NCBI GenBank assembly: GCA_900316385.1
Contig: ONCP01000014.1
Location: forward strand, 1 to 53,700
From: an uncultured Eubacteriales bacterium
GTDB lineage: Bacteria; Bacillota; Clostridia; Oscillospirales; Acutalibacteraceae
Reading direction: 5' to 3'
DNA length: 53,700 bases
Part shown: piece after piece, positions 42,550 to 52,400 of the stretch
How the letters are laid out: every line of letters begins with the position of its first letter
Numbering within the stretch: the first letter of the stretch is position 1
Position numbers and translations under genes: made by a program
Notes under the pieces: model-generated
What the model saw: the letters and a program-made list of their open reading frames with translations, nothing else
What the model was told of the DNA's origin: nothing
Database searches by the model: none

Positions 42550-42653
42550 AGGAGTAAAAACAGTCTGCTTGTATAGTCGTGACATCTTCAAAAAGAAATC
42601 TTCATGTCGCATCTAAACAAGCAGTGCGTTTTTACTCCTACCGAGTAAAAACA
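42550..42653. repeat. long imperfect hairpin with repeated GAGTAAAAAC arms
   Basis: AGGAGTAAAAACAGTCTGCT and TGT (42550-42572) match the reverse complement of 42617-42639 at 20 of 23 bases. A third arm GAGTAAAAAC (42643-42652) pairs with GTTTTTACTC (42628-42637), giving two alternative folds. No gene in 42428-42726. Confidence 0.65.
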
Positions 42654-42726
42654 CGCTCGCAAGTGACACCCTTGAAGCCGTTATCAACAGCAGATAAAAA
42701 TAAGTAAATTTATTGTTGAACTTTAG

Positions 42727-42754
42727 TTGAAGTATTATAAAAATATGGTATAAT
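42727..42754 (+). promoter_or_regulatory. sigma-A promoter of the type I restriction operon
   Basis: TTGAAG at 42727-42732, 16-bp spacer, TATAAT at 42749-42754; about 84 bp before hsdM. Confidence 0.65.
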
Positions 42755-42837
42755 GTATTTGAATATTCATTCTACAGAAATTATTCTGTAGTAATTGCTT
42801 TTTTTATAATTAGTACTTTGTGAGGGTGGATGATAAC

Positions 42838-44340
42838 ATGGCGAAAAATAACGCTAACATCGGATTTGAAAAACAGATTTGGGATGCTGCCTGTGTATTA
42901 TGGGGACACATTCCTGCGGCTGAGTATAGAAAAGTAATCGTAGGTCTTATTTTCCTGCGCTATATTTCCTCTGCATTTGAGAAACGCTACAATGAACTTA
43001 TTGCGGAAGGCGACGGCTTCGAGGATGAGCCCGACGCATATATGATGGATAATATTTTTTATGTTCCTAAAATAGCACGTTGGAATACTATTGCTTCTTT
43101 TGCGCATACACCGGAAATAGGAACAATAATTGATGCCGCTATGCGCGCGATTGAAGATGAAAATAAAACGCTGAAAAACGTTCTACCCAAGAATTACGCT
43201 AGTCCTGACCTTGATAAGAGAGTTCTGGGTGATGTTGTAGATTTATTCACCAATATGGATATGTCAGACACCGAGGACAGCAAAGATTTGCTCGGCAGGA
43301 CTTACGAATACTGTATTGCTCAGTTTGCTGCATATGAGGGCGTTAAGGGCGGAGAGTTTTACACACCATCGAGTATTGTAAAAACAATTGTCTCTATCCT
43401 CAATCCTTTTGAAAACTGCCGTGTATATGATCCCTGCTGCGGAAGCGGCGGTATGTTTGTTCAGAGTGCAAAGTTTATTCAGGCTCACAGCGGCAACAGA
43501 GGAAATATCTCTGTCTATGGTCAAGAGAGTAATGCCGACACTTGGAAGATGGCGAAGATGAATATGGCTATCCGTGGAATCGACGCTGACTTCGGGCCGT
43601 ATCACGCCGATACTTTCTTTAATGATTTACATAAAACGCTCAGAGCCGATTTCATTATGGCGAATCCTCCGTTCAATCTCTCCAACTGGGGACAGGACAA
43701 GCTCAAAGATGATGTTCGCTGGAAGTACGGCATTCCGCCTGCCGGCAACGCCAACTATGCGTGGATCCAGCATATGATCCATCACCTTGCACCAAACGGT
43801 AAAATTGGTTTGGTGCTGGCTAACGGCGCGCTTTCTACACAGTCGAGCGGCGAGGGTGAAATTCGCAAGAATATTATCGAAGCGGATTTGGTAGAAGGCA
43901 TTGTCGCTATGCCTACCCAGCTTTTCTACAGCGTTACCATTCCCGTTACGCTCTGGTTTATCAGCAAGAACAAAAAGCAAAAAGGCAAGACACTCTTTAT
44001 TGACGCCCGCAAGATGGGCTATATGGTAGACCGCAAGCACCGTGACTTTACGGACGAGGATATTCAGAAGTTAGCCGATACCTTCCGCGCTTTTCAGGAC
44101 GGAGCCTTAGAGGAAGTCAAGGGCTTCTCCGCTGTCGCCACAACACAGGAGATCGAAAAGCAGGATTACATTCTCACGCCCGGTCGCTATGTCGGCATCG
44201 AGGAGCAGGAGGACGACGGCGAGCCGTTTGACGAAAAGATGAAACGCCTGACCTCCGAGCTTTCGGAAATGTTCAAGAAATCTCACAAGCTTGAAGATGA
44301 AATCAGAGAGAAGTTGGGGGCGATTGGGTTTGAAATTTGA
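42838..44340 (+). CDS. hsdM: type I restriction-modification DNA methylase (M subunit)
   Basis: 500 residues from ATG 42838 (GAGGGTGG 8-9 bases upstream; a GTG at 42820 is rejected). N-terminal helical domain (IWDAACVLWGHIPAAEYRKV), then the adenine methylase core: SAM motif DPCCGSGGMFV (about 202-212) and catalytic NPPFNLSNWG (about 285-294). Adds methyl to N6 of adenine in the site read by HsdS; works as M2S or R2M2S. The start of hsdS1 lies inside its last codons, so they are coupled. Full length, no damage. Confidence 0.96.
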   Translation: MAKNNANIGFEKQIWDAACVLWGHIPAAEYRKVIVGLIFLRYISSAFEKRYNELIAEGDGFEDEPDAYMMDNIFYVPKIARWNTIASFAHTPEIGTIIDAAMRAIEDENKTLKNVLPKNYASPDLDKRVLGDVVDLFTNMDMSDTEDSKDLLGRTYEYCIAQFAAYEGVKGGEFYTPSSIVKTIVSILNPFENCRVYDPCCGSGGMFVQSAKFIQAHSGNRGNISVYGQESNADTWKMAKMNMAIRGIDADFGPYHADTFFNDLHKTLRADFIMANPPFNLSNWGQDKLKDDVRWKYGIPPAGNANYAWIQHMIHHLAPNGKIGLVLANGALSTQSSGEGEIRKNIIEADLVEGIVAMPTQLFYSVTIPVTLWFISKNKKQKGKTLFIDARKMGYMVDRKHRDFTDEDIQKLADTFRAFQDGALEEVKGFSAVATTQEIEKQDYILTPGRYVGIEEQEDDGEPFDEKMKRLTSELSEMFKKSHKLEDEIREKLGAIGFEI

Positions 44341-45598
44341 TACTATTCAATTATGTGATATTGATATTGAAGTAATAGACGGTGATAGAGGAAAAAACTA
44401 TCCTCATCAAGATGAACTACTCAAGACAGGAGATTGCCTTTTTCTCTCTGCCAAAAATGTGACTAAAAATGGATTCTCGTTTACTGAAAAACAGTTTATT
44501 ACAAAGGAAAAAGATAAACTGCTAAATAATGGAAGACTAAAACATGGAGATATAGTAATAACAACTCGTGGAACTGTTGGTAATGTTGCTTTGTACTCTA
44601 ATGAAATATTTTACGATAAGATTCGTATTAATTCAGGAATGTTAATAATAAGGTGTGGTGATAAAATTGATAATTACTACTTATATCAAGTGCTGAGGAG
44701 TAAGTGGTTCCAAAATCAAATCCTATCAATACAAAGTGGTAGCGCACAACCACAATTACCAAAATCACATTTTCATAGAATGACTATTCCTGTTCCTGAT
44801 GTGAATACTCAGCATAGAATTGCAAGCATATTGTCAAGCATTGATGAAAAGATAGTTGTAAATACAGCGATAAATGAAAATTTAGAGCAGCAGGCGCAGG
44901 CGATTTTTAAGTCTTGGTTTGTGGACTTTGAACCGTTTGGTGGGGTTATGCCTGATGATTGGTGCTTAGGAACATTCTCCGATATTATTGAATCCACTCT
45001 CGGTGGTGACTGGGGCAAGGAAACATCTACTGGAAATTATACAGAACGAGTATACTGCATTCGTGGTGCAGATATTCCCGAAGTTAAAGCAGGCAACAAA
45101 GGGAAAATGCCTACTCGATATATTCTGCCTAAAAATTTCAAAAACAAAAAACTTATAGCTAATGATATTGTAGTTGAAATATCCGGAGGAAGTCCTACAC
45201 AATCTACTGGTAGAGTAGCAGCTATCTCACAATCGTTATTAGATCGATATGATTGTGGAATGGTCTGCACAAATTTTTGCAGAGCAATAAAGCCTTGTGA
45301 AGGGTATAGTTATTATACCTATTATTACTGGCAATACCTTTACGATAGAAACGTATTCTTTTCATATGAAAATGGAACTACAGGAATAAAGAATCTGGAT
45401 CTTTCAGGGTTTGTTGAAACAGAGTCAATAATCATCCCTTCTAATAAAGCTATTCAAGAGTTCAACAGTTTAATTGATAGTTTTCATTCTCGGATTTTCA
45501 AAAACGGACAAGAGAATGAGAATATTGCCGCTCTCCGTGATACACTTTTGCCAAAGCTGATGAACGGTGAAATAGATGTATCGAAGGTTCGGATTTAA
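44330..45598 (+). CDS. hsdS: type I restriction-modification specificity subunit, expressed copy
   Basis: 422 residues from TTG 44330, overlapping hsdM by 11 bases with GTTGGGGG upstream; ATG 44297 or TTG 44291 are alternatives without a clear site. First target-recognition domain (TRD1) at 1-150, then the central conserved coil beginning INENLEQQAQAIFKSWFVDF (about 181), TRD2 at 210-370, and the C-terminal repeat LRDTLLPKLMNGEIDVSK. The 16-bp core ATAAATGAAAATTTAG at 44870 opens the central repeat and an inverted copy follows the stop (45603), so TRD2 is bracketed by inverted sites. Intact frame: this is the ON copy. Confidence 0.93.
   Translation: MKFDTIQLCDIDIEVIDGDRGKNYPHQDELLKTGDCLFLSAKNVTKNGFSFTEKQFITKEKDKLLNNGRLKHGDIVITTRGTVGNVALYSNEIFYDKIRINSGMLIIRCGDKIDNYYLYQVLRSKWFQNQILSIQSGSAQPQLPKSHFHRMTIPVPDVNTQHRIASILSSIDEKIVVNTAINENLEQQAQAIFKSWFVDFEPFGGVMPDDWCLGTFSDIIESTLGGDWGKETSTGNYTERVYCIRGADIPEVKAGNKGKMPTRYILPKNFKNKKLIANDIVVEISGGSPTQSTGRVAAISQSLLDRYDCGMVCTNFCRAIKPCEGYSYYTYYYWQYLYDRNVFFSYENGTTGIKNLDLSGFVETESIIIPSNKAIQEFNSLIDSFHSRIFKNGQENENIAALRDTLLPKLMNGEIDVSKVRI
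44870..44885 (+). repeat. inversion core, copy 1 (forward)
   Basis: ATAAATGAAAATTTAG. Extended to 33 bp (44870-44902) it is the exact reverse complement of 47820-47852 (copy 4). Confidence 0.9.
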
Positions 45599-45618
45599 GC
45601 CGCTAAATTTTCATTTAT
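45594..45618 (-). repeat. inversion core, copy 2 (reverse), with hsdS1 stop
   Basis: Contains the core in reverse at 45603-45618; the whole 25-bp segment starting TTTAAGCCGC is the exact reverse complement of 47164-47188 (copy 3). Confidence 0.9.
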
Positions 45619-45706
45619 ATTATCAATAAAGCCTTATCAACGGCGAGGTTTTACAAACAGAACTGCCGTTGCTTGTCGTTCTCAATTATACTTAAGGAGA
45701 ACGACA

Positions 45707-46693
45707 ATGAAACAGCAATTAATTACTGAAATCGAACAGAAAATGCTTAAACAACTGGATAATGCACAGCTTGAAGCTCTGCACAAAGTGCTTATTCAGA
45801 CATTTAAGCAGTACGAAATAAGCGAAACAAATTCCAATGACGATGAACCGAAGAATAGCGATATCCTTTCTGAGTTTCTTTCTGCTAAGCGGATTGAAGG
45901 ATGTTCCGAAAAATCGCTGAAATATTATTGTAAAACAATTACAGCGGCATTGAGCAGAATCAACAAAGGTATAAAACATATCACTACCGATGATCTGCGT
46001 GGGTACCTTACAAAATATCAGGAAGAAAAGCAATCGAGTAAAGTTACGATGGATAATATCAGGCGTATCCTCTCAAGCTTTTTCTCTTGGTTAGAAGACG
46101 AAGATTATATTATCAAAAGTCCTGTTCGGCGGATTCATAAGGTTAAGACAAGCAAAACAATTAAAGAAACCTATACAGACGAAAACTTAGAAATGATGCG
46201 CGACAGCTGCGTTGAGTTGCGTGATTTAGCTATGATTGATCTGTTGGCTTCTACAGGTATGCGTGTTGGTGAGATGGTCTTGCTTAATCGTGAAGATATC
46301 AACTTTACTGAGCGTGAATGTGTTGTGCTCGGCAAGGGCGACAAAGAACGAATGGTATACTTTGACGCTCGCACAAAGATCCATTTACGTAATTATCTTG
46401 ATTCTCGATCAGACAACAACCCGGCGCTGTTTGTTTCACTTCGTTCTCCGCACAATCGCTTATCAATCGGCGGAGTGGAGCTTCGATTGCGAGAAATGGG
46501 AAAGCGGTTGGGAATCAACAAGGTGCACCCACACAAATTTAGGCGAACACTCGCAACAATGGCGATAGATAAAGGTATGCCGATAGAACAGCTTCAACGC
46601 CTGCTAGGTCATCAAAGGATAGATACTACTTTGCAATACGCAATGGTAAAACAAAGCAACGTAAAAATAGCACATAGGAAATATATAGGATAG
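45707..46693 (+). CDS. tyrosine recombinase of the hsdS locus
   Basis: 328 residues; AAGGAGAACGACA before ATG. XerC/D-type: core-binding domain about 55-160 (LSEFLSAKRIEGCSEKSLKYY), catalytic Arg in STGMRVGEMVLLN, HPHKFRRTLATMAIDKG, LGHQRIDTTLQYAMV with the Tyr nucleophile. Such genes beside duplicated hsdS carry out the inversions between the specificity half-genes (as CreX in pneumococcal SpnIII). It lies between the two hsdS copies, inside the segments that copy 1-4 and 2-3 recombination would flip. Confidence 0.94.
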   Translation: MKQQLITEIEQKMLKQLDNAQLEALHKVLIQTFKQYEISETNSNDDEPKNSDILSEFLSAKRIEGCSEKSLKYYCKTITAALSRINKGIKHITTDDLRGYLTKYQEEKQSSKVTMDNIRRILSSFFSWLEDEDYIIKSPVRRIHKVKTSKTIKETYTDENLEMMRDSCVELRDLAMIDLLASTGMRVGEMVLLNREDINFTERECVVLGKGDKERMVYFDARTKIHLRNYLDSRSDNNPALFVSLRSPHNRLSIGGVELRLREMGKRLGINKVHPHKFRRTLATMAIDKGMPIEQLQRLLGHQRIDTTLQYAMVKQSNVKIAHRKYIG

Positions 46694-46707
46694 GATGGTG
46701 GTTATTC

Positions 46708-47187
46708 TTGAATAAATGGAAAGAATATGAGCTTGGCGATATATGTAGCAGATTAAGTAGCGGTAAAGGAATAAAAGCCGCTATGATTTCTGATTCCGAC
46801 GAGTATGCTGTATATGGTGGAAATGGAATCAGAGGTTATACCTCTGATTACAATTACAATGGCGAATGCGCTATCATTGGACGACAGGGAGCATATTGCG
46901 GTAATGTACGTTATTTTTGCGGAAAAGCTTATATGACAGAACACGCTGTGATAGCTTGTGCGAATAACGAACATAATACAAGGTATCTATCCTATGTTTT
47001 ATCAGCTATGAACTTAGGAAGGCTATCCGGACAATCGGCTCAGCCAGGAATATCTGTTAAAACGCTTTCTGTTCAAAAAGTGAAGATGCCTCCGTTAGAT
47101 ATTCAGAATAAAATTGTTGCTGTTATATCGGCGCTTGAAGATAAAATCACCTTAAATACTGCAATAAATGAAAATTTAGCGGCTTAA
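46708..47187 (+). CDS. hsdS2 5' half: TRD1 of a second specificity subunit (OFF arrangement)
   Basis: 159 residues from TTG 46708 (GGATGGTGG about 8 bases before). A complete N-terminal TRD (WKEYELGDICSRLSSGKG, then LSYVLSAMNLGRLSGQSAQPGI and VKMPPLDIQNKIVAV), ending in the first residues of the central repeat, INENLAA, and then a stop. The break is exactly in core copy 3 (47164-47179). The remaining half of the gene is encoded on the opposite strand directly after it. So the polypeptide is a truncated half-subunit now; inversion would make a 374-residue HsdS. Half-subunits can dimerise in some systems, so a function as it stands cannot be excluded. Confidence 0.9.
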   Translation: MNKWKEYELGDICSRLSSGKGIKAAMISDSDEYAVYGGNGIRGYTSDYNYNGECAIIGRQGAYCGNVRYFCGKAYMTEHAVIACANNEHNTRYLSYVLSAMNLGRLSGQSAQPGISVKTLSVQKVKMPPLDIQNKIVAVISALEDKITLNTAINENLAA

Positions 47188-47188
47188 A
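47164..47188 (+). repeat. inversion core, copy 3 (forward)
   Basis: ATAAATGAAAATTTAG followed by CGGCTTAAA; 25 bp identical to the reverse complement of 45594-45618. Confidence 0.9.
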
Positions 47189-47852
47189 CCTGCACCTGCG
47201 ACACATCAATCTCACCGTTCATCAGCTTCGGCAAAAGGGTGTCTCGAAGAGTAGCAAGGTAACGATTTTCATACTCCAATGCTCTTTGTTGCTCAAACAG
47301 CGGCGAACAAAAGCGTTGAAATTCAGCCAATGTTTCATTATCAGGGATAACAGCACTAAAATTCTTCAATGTGCTACCTGATACCTCTTTGAATGTTGAG
47401 CCCGAAGCAACATTTTCTATTGCAGAAAGATTTTCTTTCATGTAATAGTATACAAATGCGTTCCCTACATTGCTAAACGGTACAATAGATTTAAAGCCTT
47501 GATTTGTACTAACTTGATCGTCTGCAATAGCAATATATCCGATAGGCGCACGAGAACTGAACAGTACAGTGCCTTTTGGCATAAGGGTTGCACTACTTTT
47601 GGCTAGTCCTAATTCTGTAATATCTGTTTCGCCGTGAGCAACAAATTTAGATTTGTCATTAGATAAGTCCTTAGGGGTAATCCACGCTATTCCGTTGCTC
47701 GTATAGTATTCTTCAACCTTTTTTGACGGAGTGCCGCCACCAATGACATTGCCAAAATCGGAAAAAGTGCCCATTTTCCAATTCGGATCAGCATTGGTGA
47801 TAAACAGGTCTACGAAATACGCCTGCGCCTGCTGCTCTAAATTTTCATTTAT
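47184..47852 (-). CDS. hsdS2 3' half: inverted, silent TRD2 cassette
   Basis: Read on the minus strand from core copy 4 it codes INENLEQQAQAYFVDLF and ITNADPNWKMGTFSDFG..., a complete TRD2, ending LLPKLMNGEIDVSQVQV at the stop in copy 3. It has no ribosome-binding site; the first ATG is 47774, inside the region homologous to hsdS1. Flipping 47164-47852 puts it in frame behind the 46708 half. Its TRD differs from that of hsdS1 (GGGTPSKKVEEYYTSNGIAW against GGDWGKETSTGNY), so a new recognition half-site is expected. Confidence 0.88.
   Translation of the reverse strand: MNENLEQQAQAYFVDLFITNADPNWKMGTFSDFGNVIGGGTPSKKVEEYYTSNGIAWITPKDLSNDKSKFVAHGETDITELGLAKSSATLMPKGTVLFSSRAPIGYIAIADDQVSTNQGFKSIVPFSNVGNAFVYYYMKENLSAIENVASGSTFKEVSGSTLKNFSAVIPDNETLAEFQRFCSPLFEQQRALEYENRYLATLRDTLLPKLMNGEIDVSQVQV
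47820..47852 (-). repeat. inversion core, copy 4 (reverse), 33-bp arm
   Basis: Exact reverse complement of 44870-44902. Confidence 0.9.
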
Positions 47853-47877
47853 CTATATAAATATGGAGGATAGATTT

Positions 47878-49473
47878 ATGAAATCAAATAAACCTTCTAA
47901 AAACATAATAACCATTGACCAAGAGTTATTAGCCTATAGATCTAAAGAAACAGGAAAGATGAGTCAAGAAGAGATAAATCAATGTTCCAAACTCTTCTCA
48001 GAAAACTATGGTGTTTGGTCCAAAGAAGGTCCAAAACCAGGAGAATTAATTAGATTTTCACCTGAAATGATTAAAAATTCCTTTGTTGACAAACCGGATA
48101 GATTTGTTGCGATGGTTTTCTATGATAAAGATCTTATTGGATATGCTTTTTATTTACGCAGGAATATAGCCAAAAAAGGTTATTTAACATGGATTTTACA
48201 ACTTGTTGTAAAAAAAGAGTATCGAGGAAATCATATAGGTGCGAAATTAATGCATTCTATTTGGCATTTATCTGATAGTTATGCATGTGGATTATATACA
48301 TCTAATCCGAAAACAATAAAAGCGTTAGAAAAAGCCACTATGAGAAGTGTGGATATTAATTACATTTCAAGAAACATAAGGTATATAAAAGAGTCACTTT
48401 TTGATTTGTTTCCAAATACATCATGGATAGATGAATACAAAAACGGAATGGTAAATACACATTTTTACACAGATCACTCTAACATAAGTAAAAAGATCAA
48501 AGAAACATATCCCAATCATACATTTCCACTAAAGAAAAATCTTCCAGAGGGATACGAATGGTTAGCTATTACATTTAGTAAACAAACCCCTTATTTGGAT
48601 AGCATTGAAGATATGGCATCATTATTGGAGTTCTCTCAAAGCGCTCTCGTTGATGCGTATTCCAGAATGAAATTTGATGAACAAACTTGGAATAAACATA
48701 CAACAGCGGAAGTTGATTATATTGCAAGTTTGATAGATCAAGACAATAAAATTATTGATTTAGGTTGTGGTGATGGGAGAATAACAAATGAGTTAGGTAG
48801 TAGAGGATATACTTGTATTGGGATTGATTTTTCCAAAAGAAAAATCGAAATAGCCAAAAGCCAGCAATCAGGTAATGTTCGTTTTTTTGTAAAAGATATC
48901 CGTGAATTCAGGTCTGAGAAAAAATATGATATTGTAATCTGTATTTATGATGTTGTCGGTTCGTTTCCAGAAGAAAAAGAGAATCTTAAAATATTAGAAA
49001 CAGCACACAAATGTTTACAACCAAATGGTAAAATAATAATATCAGTAATGAACAAAGAAATATCTAGAAATAGTTGTAGTAAACATGGTAATGTAATAGA
49101 TGGAATTGAGAATAACATCGATATACTTCTAAAATTAAAAGGTTCAAATACTATGCAACAAACAGGAGATGTCTTTGACGGCAAAATAATGATTTATGAC
49201 TCAAAAGATGATGTGTTTTACCGGAAAGAACAATTCTTTGATCCTGATTATTTACCAATAGAATACGTTGTAAGAGATAAAAGATTTTCCAAAAAAGATA
49301 TTGAAAAACTACTAGGTAAAGCAGGATTTGAAATTGATGAGAGCCATTATTTTAATGCGAAAAATATTAGCAACCCGTTAAGTGCAAATAATCCCAGAGC
49401 AAAAGAATTATTTGTTGTTGCCCATAAAGTTAAAGGGAGAAAAAGACTATTAAAGAAATTGTATTGGATGTGA
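47878..49473 (+). CDS. GNAT acetyltransferase-SAM methyltransferase fusion
   Basis: 531 residues from ATG 47878 (TGGAGGA 7 bases upstream, 13 bases after the inversion arm). N-terminal GNAT domain (about 60-155): VAMVFYDKDLIGYAFYLRR, LQLVVKKEYRGNHIGAKLMHS with the acetyl-CoA loop (R/Q)xxGxG/A replaced by YRGNHIGAK. The C-terminal domain (about 275-500) is a class I methyltransferase: IIDLGCGDGRITNELGSRGY, GIDFSKRKIEIAK, FVKDIREFRSEKKYDIVIC. It lacks NPPY-like DNA-methylase motifs, so a small molecule, protein or tRNA substrate is more likely. It is markedly AT-rich against hsdM and hsdR. Its place in a type I operon is unusual. Confidence 0.85.
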   Translation: MKSNKPSKNIITIDQELLAYRSKETGKMSQEEINQCSKLFSENYGVWSKEGPKPGELIRFSPEMIKNSFVDKPDRFVAMVFYDKDLIGYAFYLRRNIAKKGYLTWILQLVVKKEYRGNHIGAKLMHSIWHLSDSYACGLYTSNPKTIKALEKATMRSVDINYISRNIRYIKESLFDLFPNTSWIDEYKNGMVNTHFYTDHSNISKKIKETYPNHTFPLKKNLPEGYEWLAITFSKQTPYLDSIEDMASLLEFSQSALVDAYSRMKFDEQTWNKHTTAEVDYIASLIDQDNKIIDLGCGDGRITNELGSRGYTCIGIDFSKRKIEIAKSQQSGNVRFFVKDIREFRSEKKYDIVICIYDVVGSFPEEKENLKILETAHKCLQPNGKIIISVMNKEISRNSCSKHGNVIDGIENNIDILLKLKGSNTMQQTGDVFDGKIMIYDSKDDVFYRKEQFFDPDYLPIEYVVRDKRFSKKDIEKLLGKAGFEIDESHYFNAKNISNPLSANNPRAKELFVVAHKVKGRKRLLKKLYWM

Positions 49474-49477
49474 TACC

Positions 49478-52400
49478 ATGCCCTACACCGAATCAAGCTA
49501 TGAAAACGCCATCATACAGCTTTTTGAAGAAATGGGATATACCCATGCCTACGGACCGGATATTGAGCGTGATTATAAAGTGCCGCTGTATACGGACGAG
49601 CTGACTGCTGCTTTGTATCGACTGAATCCAACGCTTTCCGACGACGCAATCTCCGACGCGCTTTACAAGCTGACAAATTATGAGAACGGCGAATTGGTGC
49701 AGAAAAATGCCGTGTTTATGGATTATCTGCAAAACGGTGTAGAGGTGCGTTATACCGAAAATGGCGAGGAACGCTCGGCTCTTTGCTATCTTGTTGACTA
49801 TTCCAATATTGACAACAACTCCTTTGTTGTGGCGAATCAGTGGACGTATATTGAAAACTCGGAAAAGCGTCCGGATGTGCTGCTGTTTATCAACGGCTTG
49901 CCTGTGGTGCTGATGGAGCTGAAATCTCCCTCCCGTGAGGAAACCGACGCCTCCGAAGCCTACACGCAGATCCGGAATTATATGCACGCTATTCCGTCGA
50001 TGTTCATCTATAATGCTATTTGCGTAATGAGCGACCTTTCCGAAAACCGCGCAGGCACGATCACCTCCGGTGAAGACCGCTTTATGGAATGGAAAACAAA
50101 GGACGGCAGCTATGAGAACACGCAGTACGCGCAGTTCGACACATTCTTTGAAGGCATCTTCCAAAAAGAGCGGTTGCTCGATATTCTCAAAAACTTTATT
50201 CTGTTTTCCAACGAGGGCTTGAAACAATACAAAATACTCGCCGGTTATCATCAGTATTTTGCCGTGCGCAAGGCGGTAGAATCCACAAAGAAAGCGACCG
50301 TAACAGACGGCAAAGGCGGCGTGTTCTGGCATACGCAGGGCAGCGGAAAATCGCTGTCTATGGTATTCTACGCTCATTTGCTGCAATCTGAGCTTGAAAG
50401 CCCGACGATCGTTGTTATCACCGACAGAAACGACCTTGACGATCAGCTTTACTCGCAGTTCGCCAAGTGTAAGGATTTTCTGCGTCAGGAGCCTGTTCAC
50501 GCAGAAAGCCGTGAACACCTGAAATCGTTGTTGGAAGGCAGAAAGGCTAACGGCATTATCTTTACGACAATGCAGAAGTTTGAGGAATCGGGAGAGCCTC
50601 TTTCCGAGCGCAGAAATATCATTGTGATGGCTGACGAAGCGCACAGAGGACAATACGGACTGACCGAAAAAATCAAGATGACCAAAAACGAAAAAGGCGA
50701 GCTGGTTGCCAAAAAGGTTATCGGCACAGCCCGCATTATTCGTGATACGCTCCCGAATGCTACATATATCGGATTTACAGGTACGCCGATCGCTACCGAG
50801 GACAGAAACACCCGTGAGGTCTTCGGCGATTATATTGATATTTATGATATGACGCAGGCTGTCGAGGACGGCGCAACACGCCCGGTCTATTACGAAAGCC
50901 GCGTTATGAAACTGAAATTAGACGAAACCACTTTGCACCTTATTGATACGGAATATGATATTATGGCGCAGAGTGCCGATCCTGATGTTATCGAGAAAAG
51001 CAAGCGTGAGCTCGGACAAATGGAAGCGATTCTCGGACACGACGATACGATCAAATCGCTCGTTGATGATATTCTCGACCACTATGAGAACTACCGTGAG
51101 GATCTTCTGACGGGCAAGGCAATGATCGTCGCTTATTCAAGGGTGATCGCTATGAAGATTTACAAGCGGATTCTGGAGGTTCGTCCGGGATGGACGGAGA
51201 AGGTCGCTGTTGTGATGACAGGCTCTAATAAGGATCCCGAGGAATGGCACGACATTGTCGGCAACAAACGCCATAAAGAAGAATTGGCAAAGAAGTTTAA
51301 GGATAATAACAGTCCGCTGAAGATTGCAATTGTTGTTGATATGTGGTTGACAGGCTTTGATGTACCTTCGCTTGCGACAATGTATGTATATAAGCCGATG
51401 GCAGGCTACAATTTGATGCAGGCGATCGCCCGCGTCAACCGTGTTTTCCGTGACAAAGAAGGCGGTTTGGTTGTTGATTATATCGGTATTGCTTCCGCTT
51501 TGAAACAGGCGATGAACGATTACACTGTCCGAGACCGTAAGAACTACGGCAATACCGATATTGCGCAAGTTGCCTATCCGAAATTCATAGAAAAACTGAC
51601 TGTTTGCCGTGACCTGCTGCACGGTTATGATTATTCCGCTTTCTTTGGCGGCAACGAATTGACTGCCGGAAGAACGATTACCGGTGCTGTCAACTTCCTG
51701 TTAGACAGAAGCCGTGATAAGGATAAGGAGAGCTACGTTAAGGAAGCGTTATTGCTGAAACAGGCGCTTTCATTGTGTTCATCTATTGCCGAGGAGCAAG
51801 AGCGTGAAGAAGCTGCTTTCTTTGAAGCGGTTCGTGTATTGATTATGCGTATCCAAAATCAAGGCGGAAACAAAAAGCTATCGTTGCCTGAAATCAACGC
51901 AAAAATCAATGAGCTGTTGAAGCAAAGCATTAAGAGCGACGGCGTTATCAATCTTTTCTCCGATAAGGAACAGGAGTTTTCGTTATTTGATCAGAAGTTC
52001 CTTGAAGAAATCGCAAGGATGAAAGAGAAGAATCTCGCTGTTGAGTTGCTAAAAAAGCTGATTGCTGAGCAAGTGCAGATTTATAAACGAACTAACCTTG
52101 TTAAGTCCGAGAAATTCAGCGAAATCATGCAAAGTGCAATGAATCGCTACCTGAACGGAATGCTGACAAACGAAGAAGTCATTGAGGAAATGCTTAATCT
52201 CGCACGGCAAATCCGTGAAGCCAAAGAAGAAGGCGAGGAACTTGGATTAACAGCGGACGAGCTTGCGTTCTATGACGCTCTCACAAAGCCACAGGCGATT
52301 AAGGATTTCTATGAAAATGAGGAGTTAATTGCTATCACCAAGGAGCTTGCCGATAAGCTCAGGAAGAATCGCACGATTGACTGGCAAAAGCGTGACAGCG

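Noticed and set aside
49493..50653. 386-residue minus-strand frame opposite hsdR
   Set aside because: Antisense of the nuclease and Walker A region of HsdR, which is conserved in the plus frame.
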